Source: Klenkia brasiliensis (lineage in GTDB: Bacteria > Actinomycetota > Actinomycetes > Mycobacteriales > Geodermatophilaceae). From it: a DNA stretch of 64,000 nucleotides. The stretch covers positions 434,001-498,000 of the forward strand of contig NZ_FNCF01000004.1 in NCBI RefSeq assembly GCF_900100695.1. Direction: 5' to 3'. Position numbers and translations under genes: made by a program. Shown here piece after piece: positions 37,663 to 47,020 of the stretch (the first letter of the stretch is position 1; every line of letters starts with the position of its first letter). Below the pieces are notes generated by a model. That model worked only from the letters and a program-made list of their open reading frames with translations, searched no databases and was not told the origin of the DNA.

Positions 37663-38247
37663 GTGCCCGAGGAAGTCGACCGCCCGTCCGAGCCCGCCGG
37701 CCCGACCAGCGAGGTCGGCCACCGTCGTCCGCGCACGGCGCTGCTGGTCGGCCTGGCCGCCGGCATCCTGGCCCTGGACCTGGTCACCAAGCTGGTCGTG
37801 GTGGCCACGCTGTCCGACCGCGAGCCGCTGCGGCTGCTGGGCGGGGCGCTCTACCTCACCGAGGCCCGCAACACCGGTGCCGCGTTCTCCTTCGCCGAGG
37901 GCGCCACGGTGGTGTTCAGCCTCATCGCCGCGGTCGTCGTGGTGGTCATCGTGCGGGCCGCGCGCCGGCTGTTCTCCACGGGCTGGGCCGTGGCGCTGGG
38001 CCTGGTGCTCGGCGGGGCGCTGGGCAACCTGGTCGACCGCGTCTTCCGCGACCCCGGGTTCCTGCGCGGCGGGGTCGTGGACTTCTTCTCCCTGTTCGAC
38101 CCCTACGGCCGGGTGTGGCCGATCTTCAACGTCGCGGACTCCGCCATCGTGTGCGGCGGCATCCTGGGCGCGGTGCTGGCCGTGCGGGGCATCGAGTTCG
38201 ACGGGTCCCGCGGCGGCGGGGACCGGAAGCGCGCGGGGACCGACTGA
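37663..38247 (+). CDS. lspA: Lipoprotein signal peptidase (signal peptidase II)
   Basis: A 194-residue membrane aspartic protease that cleaves prolipoprotein signal peptides. Four hydrophobic helices follow a charged, Pro-rich N-terminus of about 25 residues. The catalytic aspartates are D125 ([10 protein letters not shown]) and D159 (FNVADSAIV); [12 protein letters not shown] is also conserved. Start at GTG 37663 is supported by the -10 element 6 nt upstream. It lies 20 nt before an RluD-type gene, a standard bacterial pairing, although that gene has its own -10. Confidence 0.95.
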   Translation: MPEEVDRPSEPAGPTSEVGHRRPRTALLVGLAAGILALDLVTKLVVVATLSDREPLRLLGGALYLTEARNTGAAFSFAEGATVVFSLIAAVVVVVIVRAARRLFSTGWAVALGLVLGGALGNLVDRVFRDPGFLRGGVVDFFSLFDPYGRVWPIFNVADSAIVCGGILGAVLAVRGIEFDGSRGGGDRKRAGTD

Positions 38248-38255
38248 CCGTCGGT

Positions 38256-38261
38256 CACAAT
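38256..38261 (+). promoter_or_regulatory. -10 element of the RluD-type gene
   Basis: CACAAT (in TCACAAT) ends 6 nt before GTG 38268. It is a leaderless-type arrangement 9 nt after the lspA stop. Confidence 0.5.
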
Positions 38262-38267
38262 GGCGGG

Positions 38268-39200
38268 GTGACCGCCAGCCTGCGCCGTGAGCTCCCGGTG
38301 CCCGACGGCCTGGAGGGCCAGCGGGTCGACCAGGCGCTGTCCCGGCTGTTCGGGCTGTCCCGCGGCGCCGCCGCCGACCTCGCCGACGAGGGCCGGGTGC
38401 TGGTCGACGGCCGGGCCCGCAGCAAGGGCGACCGGCTGACCGCGGGCAGCTGGCTGGAGGTCGAGCTGCCCCCGCCGCCGGGCGAGCCCGCCCCGCCGCA
38501 GGCGGTCGAGGGCATGGCCGTGGTGCACGACGACGACGACGTCCTGGTCGTCGACAAGCCGGTCGGGGTCGCCGCGCACGGCAGCCCGGGCTGGGACGGG
38601 CCCACCGTGGTGGGCGGCCTGGCCGCGGCCGGCTACCGCATCTCCACCAGCGGCGCCGAGGAGCGCCGGGGCATCGTGCACCGGCTCGACGCCGCCACCA
38701 CCGGGCTGATGGTCGTCGCCAAGAGCGAGCGCGCCTACACCCTGCTCAAGCAGGCGTTCAAGGAGCGCACCGTCGACAAGGGCTACCACGCCCTGGTGCA
38801 GGGCCACCCGGACCCGTCGCGGGGCACCATCGACGCCCCGATCGACCGGCACCCCAAGCACGACTGGCGGTTCGCCGTCGTCAGCACCGGCCGGCCCTCG
38901 GTCACCCACTACGACACCCTCGAGGCCTTCCGGGCCGCCTCGCTGGTCGACGTGAAGCTCGAGACCGGCCGCACCCACCAGATCCGGGTGCACTTCTCCG
39001 CCATGCGCCACCCGCTGGTCGGCGACATGGCCTACGGCGCCGACCCCACGCTGGCCGCCCGGCTCGGGGTGTCCCGGCAGTGGCTGCACGCGGTGCGGTT
39101 GGGCTTCGCCCACCCCGCCGACGGCCACTGGGTGGAGTTCACCAGCAGCTACCCCGCCGACCTCACCGGTGCGCTGGACCGGCTGCGCGCCGAGGCCTGA
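38268..39200 (+). CDS. RluA/RluD-family 23S rRNA pseudouridine synthase
   Basis: A 310-residue pseudouridine synthase. An N-terminal S4 RNA-binding domain ([30 protein letters not shown]) precedes the catalytic domain. [28 protein letters not shown] (catalytic D141), YHALVQGHP and [22 protein letters not shown] are the family motifs. By position after lspA it corresponds to RluD, which modifies helix 69 of 23S rRNA, but the exact target is inferred. Complete and of normal length. Confidence 0.93.
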   Translation: MTASLRRELPVPDGLEGQRVDQALSRLFGLSRGAAADLADEGRVLVDGRARSKGDRLTAGSWLEVELPPPPGEPAPPQAVEGMAVVHDDDDVLVVDKPVGVAAHGSPGWDGPTVVGGLAAAGYRISTSGAEERRGIVHRLDAATTGLMVVAKSERAYTLLKQAFKERTVDKGYHALVQGHPDPSRGTIDAPIDRHPKHDWRFAVVSTGRPSVTHYDTLEAFRAASLVDVKLETGRTHQIRVHFSAMRHPLVGDMAYGADPTLAARLGVSRQWLHAVRLGFAHPADGHWVEFTSSYPADLTGALDRLRAEA

Positions 39201-39213
39201 GCGCCCTCCCGAA

Positions 39214-40041
39214 GTGACCGGCCTGCCAGACTCCCTCGCCGACCTCGGTCCGGCGGCCTTCGCCGCGGTCGTCGTCGCCGGGTACCTGGTCGTCGGCGAG
39301 CCGGTCGTCGGGCACGTCCTGCACCGCCGGTTCGAGGACCGGATGCGCACCGACGCCCGTGCCCGCCGGTCGTTCTACCTGCGCCTGCTGGTCCTGGAGT
39401 GGGGTCTGTCCCTGCTGGCCCTGGTGGTCTTCCTCGCCGCCCCGGACGTCGACGCCGGGCAGGTCGGGCTGCGCTGGCCGCAGGCCTGGCCTGGCTGGCT
39501 CACCTCGGCGGCCTGCCTGCTGCTGGTGGCCTTCGTGGTGGTGTCCACCCGGGCGCTGCGCTCGGGCGCGCTGGCCGACGCGGCACCCCCGCCCACCGGC
39601 CGGCACGGGGAGCCCCCGGTGCAGTCGACGGTGGCGCTGCTGCCCCGGTCGGCGGCCGAGCGGCGGCTGTTCGCCGTCGTCGGGGTCACCGCGGGGGTGT
39701 GCGAGGAGTGGCTCTACCGCGGCTTCTTCCTCGCCGTGGTCGCCGCCGTCGTCCCCGGGCTGCCGTCGGGGGTGCTGGTCGTCGTGGCGGCGGTCGCCTT
39801 CGGCGCCGCGCACGCCTACCAGGGCGTGGGCGGGGTGCTGCTCACCGGCGTGCTCGGCGGGGTGTTCGCCGCGCTCTACCTGCAGACCGGGTCGCTGCTG
39901 CTGCCGGTCCTGCTGCACGCCGCGGTCGACCTGCGGTTCCTGCTCGTGCCCACCGCCGCGCTGCCCCCGCTGGCGCCCCGCGCGGGCCGGGACCGGGACA
40001 CGCGGGGAGACCAGCGCGACTCTGTCGGACCCCCGGAGTAG
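39214..40041 (+). CDS. CPBP-family intramembrane metalloprotease
   Basis: A 275-residue polytopic protein of the CAAX/Abi (CPBP) family. The three motifs are E164-E165-x3-R169 (CEEWLYRGFF), H200 (FGAAHAYQG) and H235 with D239 (LLHAAVDLRF), which form the intramembrane metal site. About eight helices are present. Family members cleave prenylated or other membrane substrates, or confer bacteriocin self-immunity; the substrate here is unknown. The GTG at 39214 is 13 nt after the previous stop. Confidence 0.88.
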   Translation: MTGLPDSLADLGPAAFAAVVVAGYLVVGEPVVGHVLHRRFEDRMRTDARARRSFYLRLLVLEWGLSLLALVVFLAAPDVDAGQVGLRWPQAWPGWLTSAACLLLVAFVVVSTRALRSGALADAAPPPTGRHGEPPVQSTVALLPRSAAERRLFAVVGVTAGVCEEWLYRGFFLAVVAAVVPGLPSGVLVVVAAVAFGAAHAYQGVGGVLLTGVLGGVFAALYLQTGSLLLPVLLHAAVDLRFLLVPTAALPPLAPRAGRDRDTRGDQRDSVGPPE

Positions 40042-40162
40042 ACAGCGGGGAGTGCGAGGATCGGGGGGCCTGCACCCCGTGCACCCGACCTGATCGCGCA
40101 CTCGGCCTTCCCCGCCGGTCAGCACCACCAGCACCTGCACCACCGACCAGTGAGGAGCCCCC

Positions 40163-43100
40163 GTGCCCGACGCCGAGAACTTCGTGCACCTGCACGTGCA
40201 CACCGAGTACTCGATGCTCGACGGCGCGGCCAAGCTGCCCGAGGTCACCAAGGCCGCCGCCGAGCAGGGCATGCCGGCGCTGGCCATGACCGACCACGGC
40301 AACGTCTTCGGCGCGTACGACTTCTACAAGCAGGCCAACGCCAACGGCGTGAAGCCGATCATCGGCATGGAGGGCTACTACACGCCCGGCTCGCGGTTCG
40401 ACCGCGCGCCCTACGACTTCGGCGCCATCGCCGACGAGGACGGCGAGGGCGCCTCGTCCAAGGGCAAGGCCGCCTACACCCACATGACCCTGCTGGCCCG
40501 CACCACCGAGGGCATGCACAACCTGTTCCGGCTCTCCTCGCTGGCCAGCCTCGAGGGCCAGTACCGCAAGCCGCGCTTCGACCGCGACCTGCTCGAGCAG
40601 TACGGGAAGGGCCTGATCGCCACCACCGGCTGCCCCTCGGGCGAGGTGAACATGTGGCTGCGGGCGGGCAAGGTCGACCGCGCCCGGCAGGCGGCGGCGG
40701 ACTTCCAGGACATCTTCGGGCGGGAGAACTTCTACGCCGAGGTCATGGACCACGGCCTGTCCATCGAGAAGCAGACCAAGCCCGCGCTGCTGGAGATCGC
40801 CAAGGACCTCGGCATCCCGCTGCTGGCCACCAATGACCTGCACTACACCCACCGCGAGGACGCCGAGGCCCACGACGCCCTGCTGTGCATCCAGACCGGG
40901 GCGCGGCTGAACGAGACCAACCGCTTCAAGTTCAACGGCGACGGCTACTACCTGAAGTCCGCCGCCGAGATGCGCGGGCTGTTCACCGAGATGCCCGAGG
41001 CCTGCGACAACACCCTGCTGGTCGCCGAGCAGTGCGAGGTCACCTTCACCGAGGGCGCCGACCTCATGCCCCGGTTCCCGCTGCCCGAGGGCGAGGACGA
41101 GACCTCCTGGTTCATCAAGGAGGTCGAGCGCGGGCTGCACAAGCGCTGGCCCGGCGGCATCCCCGACCACGTGCGCAAGCAGGCCGACTACGAGGTCGGG
41201 ATCATCACGCAGATGGGCTTCCCGGGGTACTTCCTCGTGGTCGCCGACTTCATCAACTGGGCCAAGGACAACGGCATCCGGGTCGGCCCGGGCCGTGGCT
41301 CGGCGGCCGGTTCGCTGGCCGCCTACGCGATGGGCATCACCGACCTCGACCCGCTGGCCCACGGCCTGATCTTCGAGCGGTTCCTCAACCCCGAGCGCGT
41401 CTCCATGCCCGACGTCGACATCGACTTCGACGAGCGCCGGCGCGGCGAGGTGATCCGCTACGTCTCGGAGAAGTACGGCGAGGAGCGGGTCAGCCAGATC
41501 GTCACCTACGGCACGATCAAGGCCAAGGCCGCCATCAAGGACGCCGGCCGGGTGCTGGACCGGCCCTTCTCCGTCGGCGACGAGCTCACCAAGCTGCTGC
41601 CGCCGGACGTGATGGGCAAGGGCATCCCGCTGACGGGGGTCTTCGACCCGGCCCACCCGCGCTACAAGGAGGCCGCGGAGTTCCGCGCCCGCTACGAGTC
41701 CGACCCGGGCGCCGCCGAGGTGGTCGACCAGGCCCGCAAGCTCGAGGGCCTCAAGCGCCAGTGGGGCGTGCACGCCGCCGGCGTCATCATCGGCCGGTAC
41801 CCGCTCATCGACAGCGTGCCGATCATGCGGCGCGAGGCCGACGGCGCGATCATCACGCAGTTCGACTACCCGACCTGCGAGACGCTCGGCCTGCTCAAGA
41901 TGGACTTCCTGGGCCTGCGCAACCTCACGGTCATCGACGACGCGCTGCGCAACATCGAGATCAACGGCAAGCCCGCGATCGACCTCGACGAGCTGAGCAA
42001 GGACCTCACCGACCCCAAGACCTACGAGCTGCTGTCCAAGGGCGAGACGCTCGGGGTCTTCCAGTTCGACGGCGGCCCGATGCGGTCGCTGCTGCGGCTC
42101 ATGCGCCCGGACAACTTCGAGGACATCTCGGCCGTCGGCGCGCTGTACCGGCCCGGGCCGATGGGCGCCAACTCGCACACCAACTACGCCCTGCGCAAGA
42201 ACGGCCAGCAGGAGATCACGCCGATCCACCCGGAGCTGGCCGAGCCGCTGGAGGAGATCCTCGGCCAGACCTACGGCCTGATCGTCTACCAGGAGCAGGT
42301 CATGGCGATCGCGCAGAAGGTCGCCGGGTACTCCCTCGGCAAGGCCGACCTGCTGCGCCGCGCCATGGGCAAGAAGAAGAAGTCGGTGCTGGACGCCGAG
42401 TTCGTCGGCTTCGAGGCCGGCATGAAGGCCAACGGCTTCTCCGCCGCGGCGGTCAAGACGCTGTGGGACATCCTGGTCCCCTTCGCCGACTACGCGTTCA
42501 ACAAGGCGCACTCGGCGGCCTACGGCCTGGTCTCCTACTGGACGGCCTACCTCAAGGCGAACTACCCGGCCGAGTACATGGCCGGCCTGCTCACCAGCGT
42601 CGGCGACGACAAGGACCGCCGCCCGGTGTACCTGGCCGAGTGCCGCCGGATGGGCATCAAGGTGCTCCCGCCCGACGTCAACGAGTCCTCCTGGGACTTC
42701 ACCGCCGTCGGCGACGACATCCGCTTCGGCCTGGCCTCGGTGCGCAACGTCGGGCACAACGTGGTGGCCTCGATCGTCAAGGCGCGGGAGGAGAAGGGCG
42801 CCTTCCGCGACTTCAACGACTTCATGCGCAAGATCGACACCGTCGCCTGCAACAAGAAGGTCATCGACTCCCTGGCCAAGGCCGGCGCCTTCGACTCCCT
42901 CGGGCACTCCCGCCAGGCCATCGCGGTCAAGCACTCCGAGGCCGTCGACGCCGCCATGTCGGTCAAGCGGCGCGAGGCCGAGGGCCAGTTCGACCTGTTC
43001 GGCGACATGGGCGGCGACGACTCCGGGGCCGGCGCCTTCGACGTCGTGCTGGGCACCGCCGACTGGTCCAAGGCCGAGCGGCTGGTCTTCGAGCGCGACA

Positions 43101-43702
43101 TGCTCGGCCTCTACGTCTCCGACCACCCGCTGCACGGCGTGGAGCACGTGCTCACCAGCCACGCCGACACCGCGCTGGCCGAGATCCTCGCCGGCGGCGT
43201 CGAGGACGGCGCCAACGTCACCGTCGCCGGCATCCTCACCGCGGTCTCCCCGCGCACCAACAAGCAGGGTGCGCCCTGGGCGATCGCCACCATCGAGGAC
43301 CTCGAGGCCGGCATCGAGGTGCTGTTCTTCCCCAAGACGTGGCTCGAGGTGCAGGACAAGGTCGCCCGCGACCAGATCGTCGTGGTCAAGGGCCGCATCT
43401 CCCGGCGCGACGACACGCCCTCGATCTTCGGCTCCGAGGTGATGATCCCCGAGCTCACCGAGGGCCCCCGCGGCCCCGTGCTGGTCTCCATGCCCGCCGC
43501 CCGGTGCACCCCGCCGGTCGTGGAGCGGCTGCGCGAAGTGCTGGGCAGCCACCCGGGCACCACCGAGGTGCAGCTCAAGCTGATCAACGGGCAGCGCGAG
43601 ACGGTGCTGCGGCTGGACCAGCGCCTCTCGGTGCGGCCGAGCACCGCGCTCATGGGCGACATCAAGGCGCTGCTGGGTCCCACCAGCGTGGCCATCCTCT
43701 GA
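40163..43702 (+). CDS. dnaE: DNA polymerase III alpha subunit
   Basis: A 1179-residue replicative polymerase. The N-terminal PHP domain starts at once (FVHLHVHTEYSMLDGAAK). The palm has the catalytic aspartates D419 and D421 in MPDVDIDFDERRR and the GRGSAAGSLAAYA motif; FNKAHSAAYGLVSYWTAYLKANYPAEY, read in pieces, is the helix-hairpin-helix/fingers area. EGQFDLFGD resembles the beta-clamp binding motif, and an OB-fold (VTVAGILTAVSPRTNKQG) lies near the C-terminus. GAGGAG five bases before GTG 40163 sets the start. Length and motifs fit DnaE1. Confidence 0.98.
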   Translation: MPDAENFVHLHVHTEYSMLDGAAKLPEVTKAAAEQGMPALAMTDHGNVFGAYDFYKQANANGVKPIIGMEGYYTPGSRFDRAPYDFGAIADEDGEGASSKGKAAYTHMTLLARTTEGMHNLFRLSSLASLEGQYRKPRFDRDLLEQYGKGLIATTGCPSGEVNMWLRAGKVDRARQAAADFQDIFGRENFYAEVMDHGLSIEKQTKPALLEIAKDLGIPLLATNDLHYTHREDAEAHDALLCIQTGARLNETNRFKFNGDGYYLKSAAEMRGLFTEMPEACDNTLLVAEQCEVTFTEGADLMPRFPLPEGEDETSWFIKEVERGLHKRWPGGIPDHVRKQADYEVGIITQMGFPGYFLVVADFINWAKDNGIRVGPGRGSAAGSLAAYAMGITDLDPLAHGLIFERFLNPERVSMPDVDIDFDERRRGEVIRYVSEKYGEERVSQIVTYGTIKAKAAIKDAGRVLDRPFSVGDELTKLLPPDVMGKGIPLTGVFDPAHPRYKEAAEFRARYESDPGAAEVVDQARKLEGLKRQWGVHAAGVIIGRYPLIDSVPIMRREADGAIITQFDYPTCETLGLLKMDFLGLRNLTVIDDALRNIEINGKPAIDLDELSKDLTDPKTYELLSKGETLGVFQFDGGPMRSLLRLMRPDNFEDISAVGALYRPGPMGANSHTNYALRKNGQQEITPIHPELAEPLEEILGQTYGLIVYQEQVMAIAQKVAGYSLGKADLLRRAMGKKKKSVLDAEFVGFEAGMKANGFSAAAVKTLWDILVPFADYAFNKAHSAAYGLVSYWTAYLKANYPAEYMAGLLTSVGDDKDRRPVYLAECRRMGIKVLPPDVNESSWDFTAVGDDIRFGLASVRNVGHNVVASIVKAREEKGAFRDFNDFMRKIDTVACNKKVIDSLAKAGAFDSLGHSRQAIAVKHSEAVDAAMSVKRREAEGQFDLFGDMGGDDSGAGAFDVVLGTADWSKAERLVFERDMLGLYVSDHPLHGVEHVLTSHADTALAEILAGGVEDGANVTVAGILTAVSPRTNKQGAPWAIATIEDLEAGIEVLFFPKTWLEVQDKVARDQIVVVKGRISRRDDTPSIFGSEVMIPELTEGPRGPVLVSMPAARCTPPVVERLREVLGSHPGTTEVQLKLINGQRETVLRLDQRLSVRPSTALMGDIKALLGPTSVAIL

Positions 43703-43738
43703 GCGCCGCCGCCGTGCCCCTGTGGTCGAATCGCTGAC

Positions 43739-44413
43739 GTGACCGCCGCCCAGTCCCCGTCCCCGGCCCCGGCGCCGGGCCCGCAGCCGGTCCCCGCCGA
43801 CGAGCACCCGCCGGCGGTGCGGGCGGGTGTGCCGGGCCTGCGCGGGAGCCGGGGCGACGTCCGCGGCGCGGTGGTCACCGTGGTCGTGCTGGCCGTGCTC
43901 GGTCTGGCCGCCGGCCTGCTGTGGGTGTGGCTGGCCCCGCGGGCGCAGTTCACCGTCACCTCGACCGACGGCGCGGTGCAGGTCACCGGCGGCGGGCTGG
44001 TCGACCCGGAGCTGTTCGCCTCCGACGACGGGGTGTTCGTGCTCCTGCTCGGCGGGCTCGGCCTGCTGGCCGGCCTCCTGGGCTGGCTGCGCCGGCGTCG
44101 GCGGGGCGTGGTCACCCTGGTCGGCCTGGCGGTGGGCATGCTCGCGGCCTCGGTCACCGCGTGGCAGCTGGGTGCGGTGCTGGGCCGGGGCCCCTCGCGG
44201 GAGCAGCTGAGCACGGTCGGCACCGTCGTCACCACCGCGGTGGACCTCAACATGCTGGCGGCCCTGGCCGTCGGCCCCTTCGCCGCCGTGCTCGTCTACG
44301 TGGTGGCCACCGTGCTGGCCAGCCGGGACGACCTCGGCCGCGACGACCTCGGCCGCGACGACCTCGGCCGCGACGAGCCTGCGGGACTGGCGGGACCCGC
44401 GATCCGGGAGTGA
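43739..44413 (+). CDS. DUF2567 membrane protein
   Basis: A 224-residue protein with a Pro/Ala-rich cytoplasmic start and four hydrophobic helices (VVTVVVLAVLGLAAGLLWVWL; VFVLLLGGLGLLAGLLGWL; VVTLVGLAVGMLAASVTAWQLG; LAALAVGPFAAVLVYVVATVL). The extracytoplasmic QFTVTSTDGAVQVTGG and GRGPSREQL fit the DUF2567 family. Near the C-terminus the peptide DDLGR occurs three times in tandem, from exact 15-bp repeats. The function is unknown. TCGAAT seven bases before the GTG could be a leaderless -10. Confidence 0.8.
   Translation: MTAAQSPSPAPAPGPQPVPADEHPPAVRAGVPGLRGSRGDVRGAVVTVVVLAVLGLAAGLLWVWLAPRAQFTVTSTDGAVQVTGGGLVDPELFASDDGVFVLLLGGLGLLAGLLGWLRRRRRGVVTLVGLAVGMLAASVTAWQLGAVLGRGPSREQLSTVGTVVTTAVDLNMLAALAVGPFAAVLVYVVATVLASRDDLGRDDLGRDDLGRDEPAGLAGPAIRE
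44327..44371 (+). repeat. Three perfect 15-bp tandem repeats
   Basis: GACGACCTCGGCCGC occurs three times without change at 44327, 44342 and 44357, with a partial fourth copy. It is in frame and encodes DDLGR repeats at the C-terminus of the DUF2567 protein. Confidence 0.9.
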
Positions 44414-44509
44414 CGAACCGTTACCCGACGGGCCCGTCGCTCCACTACGCGCTGCTGTTCAGCTGTCACTCTCGGTTCCGTGCTCCGGAGTTCCGCTGAC
44501 CTCGCCCTG

Positions 44510-44537
44510 ACGACCGACCCCCACGGGGGCCGGTCGT
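44510..44537 (+). promoter_or_regulatory. Hairpin covering the ribosome site and start codon of the LCP gene
   Basis: ACGACCG (44510-44516) pairs with CGGTCGT (44531-44537) and CCCCC (44518-44522) with GGGGG (44525-44529), around one A.C mismatch and a 2-nt centre. The GGGGG run is the only ribosome-site-like sequence, and the GTG begins at 44536, inside the stem. Confidence 0.6.
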
Positions 44538-46041
44538 GAGCGACGAGCGCCCGCCCCAGCTCCCCGCCCGCCTGGACCCGCGGCTGGGCCGGACCGCCGG
44601 GGCACCCACCGGCGGCGGCCACCGGGTCGCCGTCGCCGTCCGCGCGCTGGCCGGCGTGCTGAGCGTGCTGCTGGTCGCCGGCAGCGGGTGGGGCTGGTAC
44701 CTGGTCCGGGTGGCCGAGGCCAGCGTCAACCGCACCGACGCCATCCCGACCACCGGCAACAGCGACATCAACGGCGACGGCCACGCCGGCCAGGAGATGA
44801 ACATGCTCCTGGTGGGCGTGGACTCCCGCGCCGGGCTGACCGAGCAGCAGATCGAGGAGTACGCCACCGGCGACCCCGACGACCTGCACAACACCGACAC
44901 GATGATGCTGGTGCACATCCCCGCCGACGGGTCGGCCGCGTCGTTCGTGTCCTTCCCGCGCGACATGTACGTGCAGATCCCCGGCCACGGCAAGGGCAAG
45001 CTGAACTCGGCCTACGCCGCCGGCTACGACGACGTCGACGGCAGCGACGAGGAGAAGCGGGCCGGCGGGGCCCGGCTGCTCATCCAGACGATCAGCAACC
45101 TGTCGGGTCTGCAGATCGACCACTACGCCGAGGTCAACCTGCTCGGGTTCATCAACCTGACCTCGATCGTGGGCGGCGTCGACGTCGACCTGTGCCAGCC
45201 CAGCGACGACACGGTCACCGGCGCGCACTTCGACGCCGGCCCGCAGACCCTCACCGGCAGCCAGGCGCTGCTGTTCGTCCGGCAGCGGCACGGCGTGGGG
45301 GAGCGGTCCTCGGACTTCGACCGGGTCGCCCGCCAGCAGGTCTTCATCGCCGGCATGCTGCGCAACCTGCTGTCCTCGGACCTGATGCTCAACCCGAACA
45401 AGCAGCGCCAGGTCGTCGAGCAGGTCGGCAGCTCGGTCACCCTCGACCGCGGCCTGGACATCTTCACCCTCGCCGCCCAGATGCAGGGCGTGCAGCCGGG
45501 CAGCATCACCTTCCAGACCATCCCCGGCCTCACCGACGCCAGCGTCGACGGCGTGTCGGTCCTCCAGCTGCCGCCCGCGCAGGTGCTCACCGACTTCTTC
45601 GCCGACCTGACCACCGAGCCCGAGCCCGCCGCCGACCCGGCCCCGGCGCAGGCGCCGGCCACGGTGGCCCCGGCGCAGGTCACCGTGTCGGTCCTCAACG
45701 GCTCCGGCGTCTCCGGTGCCGCGGCCGGTGCGGCCGAGGACCTCGCCACCGCGGGCTTCGTGGCCAGCAGCGGCGGCAACGCCCCCGCCTCGGCGACCAC
45801 CACGATCACCCACCGGACCGGGGACGACGCCGCGGCGGCGACCCTGGCCGCACGGGTGCCCGGCGCCGCGGTCGCCGTCGACGACACCCTGGCGCCCGGC
45901 ACGGTCGCCCTGGTGCTGGGTACCGACTTCAACGGGGTCGGCCAGCCGGTCACCGCCGCCGCGCCGACCAGCGCGCCCGTGGTCCCGGACTCCTACGTCA
46001 ACCCCGAGCGCACCGCCGCCGACACCAGCTGCATCAACTAG
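44536..46041 (+). CDS. LytR-CpsA-Psr (LCP) family wall-polymer ligase with LytR_C domain
   Basis: A 501-residue enzyme that attaches glycopolymers (in this group arabinogalactan-type or teichoic-like) to peptidoglycan. One membrane helix ([19 protein letters not shown]) follows a short cytoplasmic tail. The LCP domain has [47 protein letters not shown] and [22 protein letters not shown], with the conserved Arg and Asp residues that bind the prenyl pyrophosphate. A Pro/Ala linker leads to the LytR_C domain ([27 protein letters not shown]). Its stop lies in a terminator shared with the next gene. Confidence 0.92.
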   Translation: MSDERPPQLPARLDPRLGRTAGAPTGGGHRVAVAVRALAGVLSVLLVAGSGWGWYLVRVAEASVNRTDAIPTTGNSDINGDGHAGQEMNMLLVGVDSRAGLTEQQIEEYATGDPDDLHNTDTMMLVHIPADGSAASFVSFPRDMYVQIPGHGKGKLNSAYAAGYDDVDGSDEEKRAGGARLLIQTISNLSGLQIDHYAEVNLLGFINLTSIVGGVDVDLCQPSDDTVTGAHFDAGPQTLTGSQALLFVRQRHGVGERSSDFDRVARQQVFIAGMLRNLLSSDLMLNPNKQRQVVEQVGSSVTLDRGLDIFTLAAQMQGVQPGSITFQTIPGLTDASVDGVSVLQLPPAQVLTDFFADLTTEPEPAADPAPAQAPATVAPAQVTVSVLNGSGVSGAAAGAAEDLATAGFVASSGGNAPASATTTITHRTGDDAAAATLAARVPGAAVAVDDTLAPGTVALVLGTDFNGVGQPVTAAAPTSAPVVPDSYVNPERTAADTSCIN

Positions 46042-46058
46042 GCGCAGGCGCCTAGTTG
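46035..46058. terminator. Bidirectional terminator containing both convergent stop codons
   Basis: CAACTAGGCGC (46035-46045) and its exact complement (46048-46058) around a 2-nt centre. The TAG stops of the LCP gene (46039-46041) and of the LON-domain gene (minus strand, 46052-46054) sit in opposite arms. Confidence 0.7.
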
Positions 46059-46933
46059 GGGGTCATCGGCCCGGCGAACTGCTGGATCGGCACCGGCACC
46101 GCGCCGAGCTCGCGCAGCAGGGTGAGCTCGCGGCGCAGCAGCCGGGACTCCGCGGCCAGCCGGCGACGGGTGGCCGACTCGGCGAGCAGCGCCTGCCGGT
46201 CGTCGGTGGTCAACAGCGCGGCGGAGGCGACCAGGTAGGACAGCCCGCGCGCGTCGTCCCCGACCTGGCGCAGCAGGGCCGCCGCGGCGCCGTCGGCGGT
46301 GTCGGCGGCGTCCCCCTCGGCGCCGTCCAGGCCCAGGTCGGCCAGCAGCTCGGCCTCCTCCTCGTCGTCGACCTCCAGCGGCCCGCCGCCGCTGCGCAGC
46401 GCGGCCACCTCGGTGACGTAGCGGGCGAACAGGCCCGAGACGCTGCTGACCAGCAGGTCCAGCGAGCCCTTGGCCACGGACGCGGCGACGTCGTCGTCGG
46501 CGGGGGCGAGCGTGCCGGGCTCGGTGACCAGGCCCTCGGCGTCCCCGGCCGCCTCCTCGGCGGCCTCCTCCTCGCCCAGCCACTCCACCTCGGCCTGCAG
46601 GTAGGGCGGGTCGTCGGCGACGACGACGTCCAGCAGCCGGAACCGGTCGGCGCCCACGGTGACCAGCCGGTAGCCGCCGTCGGCCTGCGGGGTGACCGCG
46701 CGCAGCACGGCGGTGCAGCCCACGTCGAACAGCGCCTCGGCGGGGGCGACCCGCTCGACCTCCCAGCCCTGGCGGATCGCGACCACGCCGAACGAGCGGG
46801 GGCCGCTGCCCTCGGGCCGGGCCACCAGGTCGGCGACCAGGCGCCGGTACCGGGGCTCGAAGATCTGCAGGGGCAGCACGACGCCCGGGAACAGGGGGCT
46901 CCCCAGCGGGAACAACGGGATCAGCTCGCCCAC
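46052..46933 (-). CDS. LON substrate-binding domain protein
   Basis: A 293-residue protein with the N-terminal domain of Lon protease but no ATPase or protease domain. [33 protein letters not shown] is the LON (PUA-like) signature, then [11 protein letters not shown] and [11 protein letters not shown] Glu/Ala-rich acidic segment (about 130-150, 205-225) and a helical C-terminus follow. Stand-alone LON proteins are common in actinobacteria; their role is unknown. GTG 46933 is used because TAGGGT (46941-46946) ends 7 nt upstream. Confidence 0.87.
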   Translation of the reverse strand: MGELIPLFPLGSPLFPGVVLPLQIFEPRYRRLVADLVARPEGSGPRSFGVVAIRQGWEVERVAPAEALFDVGCTAVLRAVTPQADGGYRLVTVGADRFRLLDVVVADDPPYLQAEVEWLGEEEAAEEAAGDAEGLVTEPGTLAPADDDVAASVAKGSLDLLVSSVSGLFARYVTEVAALRSGGGPLEVDDEEEAELLADLGLDGAEGDAADTADGAAAALLRQVGDDARGLSYLVASAALLTTDDRQALLAESATRRRLAAESRLLRRELTLLRELGAVPVPIQQFAGPMTPN

Positions 46934-46940
46934 GGCCCGA

Positions 46941-46946
46941 ACCCTA
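46941..46946 (-). promoter_or_regulatory. -10 element of the LON-domain gene (leaderless type)
   Basis: TAGGGT on the minus strand, 7 nt before the GTG. Confidence 0.6.
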
Positions 46947-47020
46947 CGGGGGAGGGCGGACGCCGGCCCAGTGCCGCGCAACTACCCTGGACAGGTCCGC
47001 CCGGCCTTCTGGAGGTACCC

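Noticed and set aside
40103-40117. A short hairpin with a CTTCCCC loop in the dnaE leader, like those before rsmH
   Set aside because: The stem is only 4 bp plus a wobble, and in a sequence this C-rich the 7-mer is expected by chance several times per strand; it also occurs inside coding regions.
39842-43807. A minus-strand open frame of about 1320 codons opposite dnaE
   Set aside because: Its translation is a repetitive Val/Leu/Gly/Asp/His mix with no domain, and it mirrors the codons of dnaE. It is an antisense shadow.
44426-44439. A 14-nt palindrome CGACGGGCCCGTCG after the DUF2567 gene as its terminator
   Set aside because: The stem is short with almost no loop. It may contribute, but I could not support it as a terminator.
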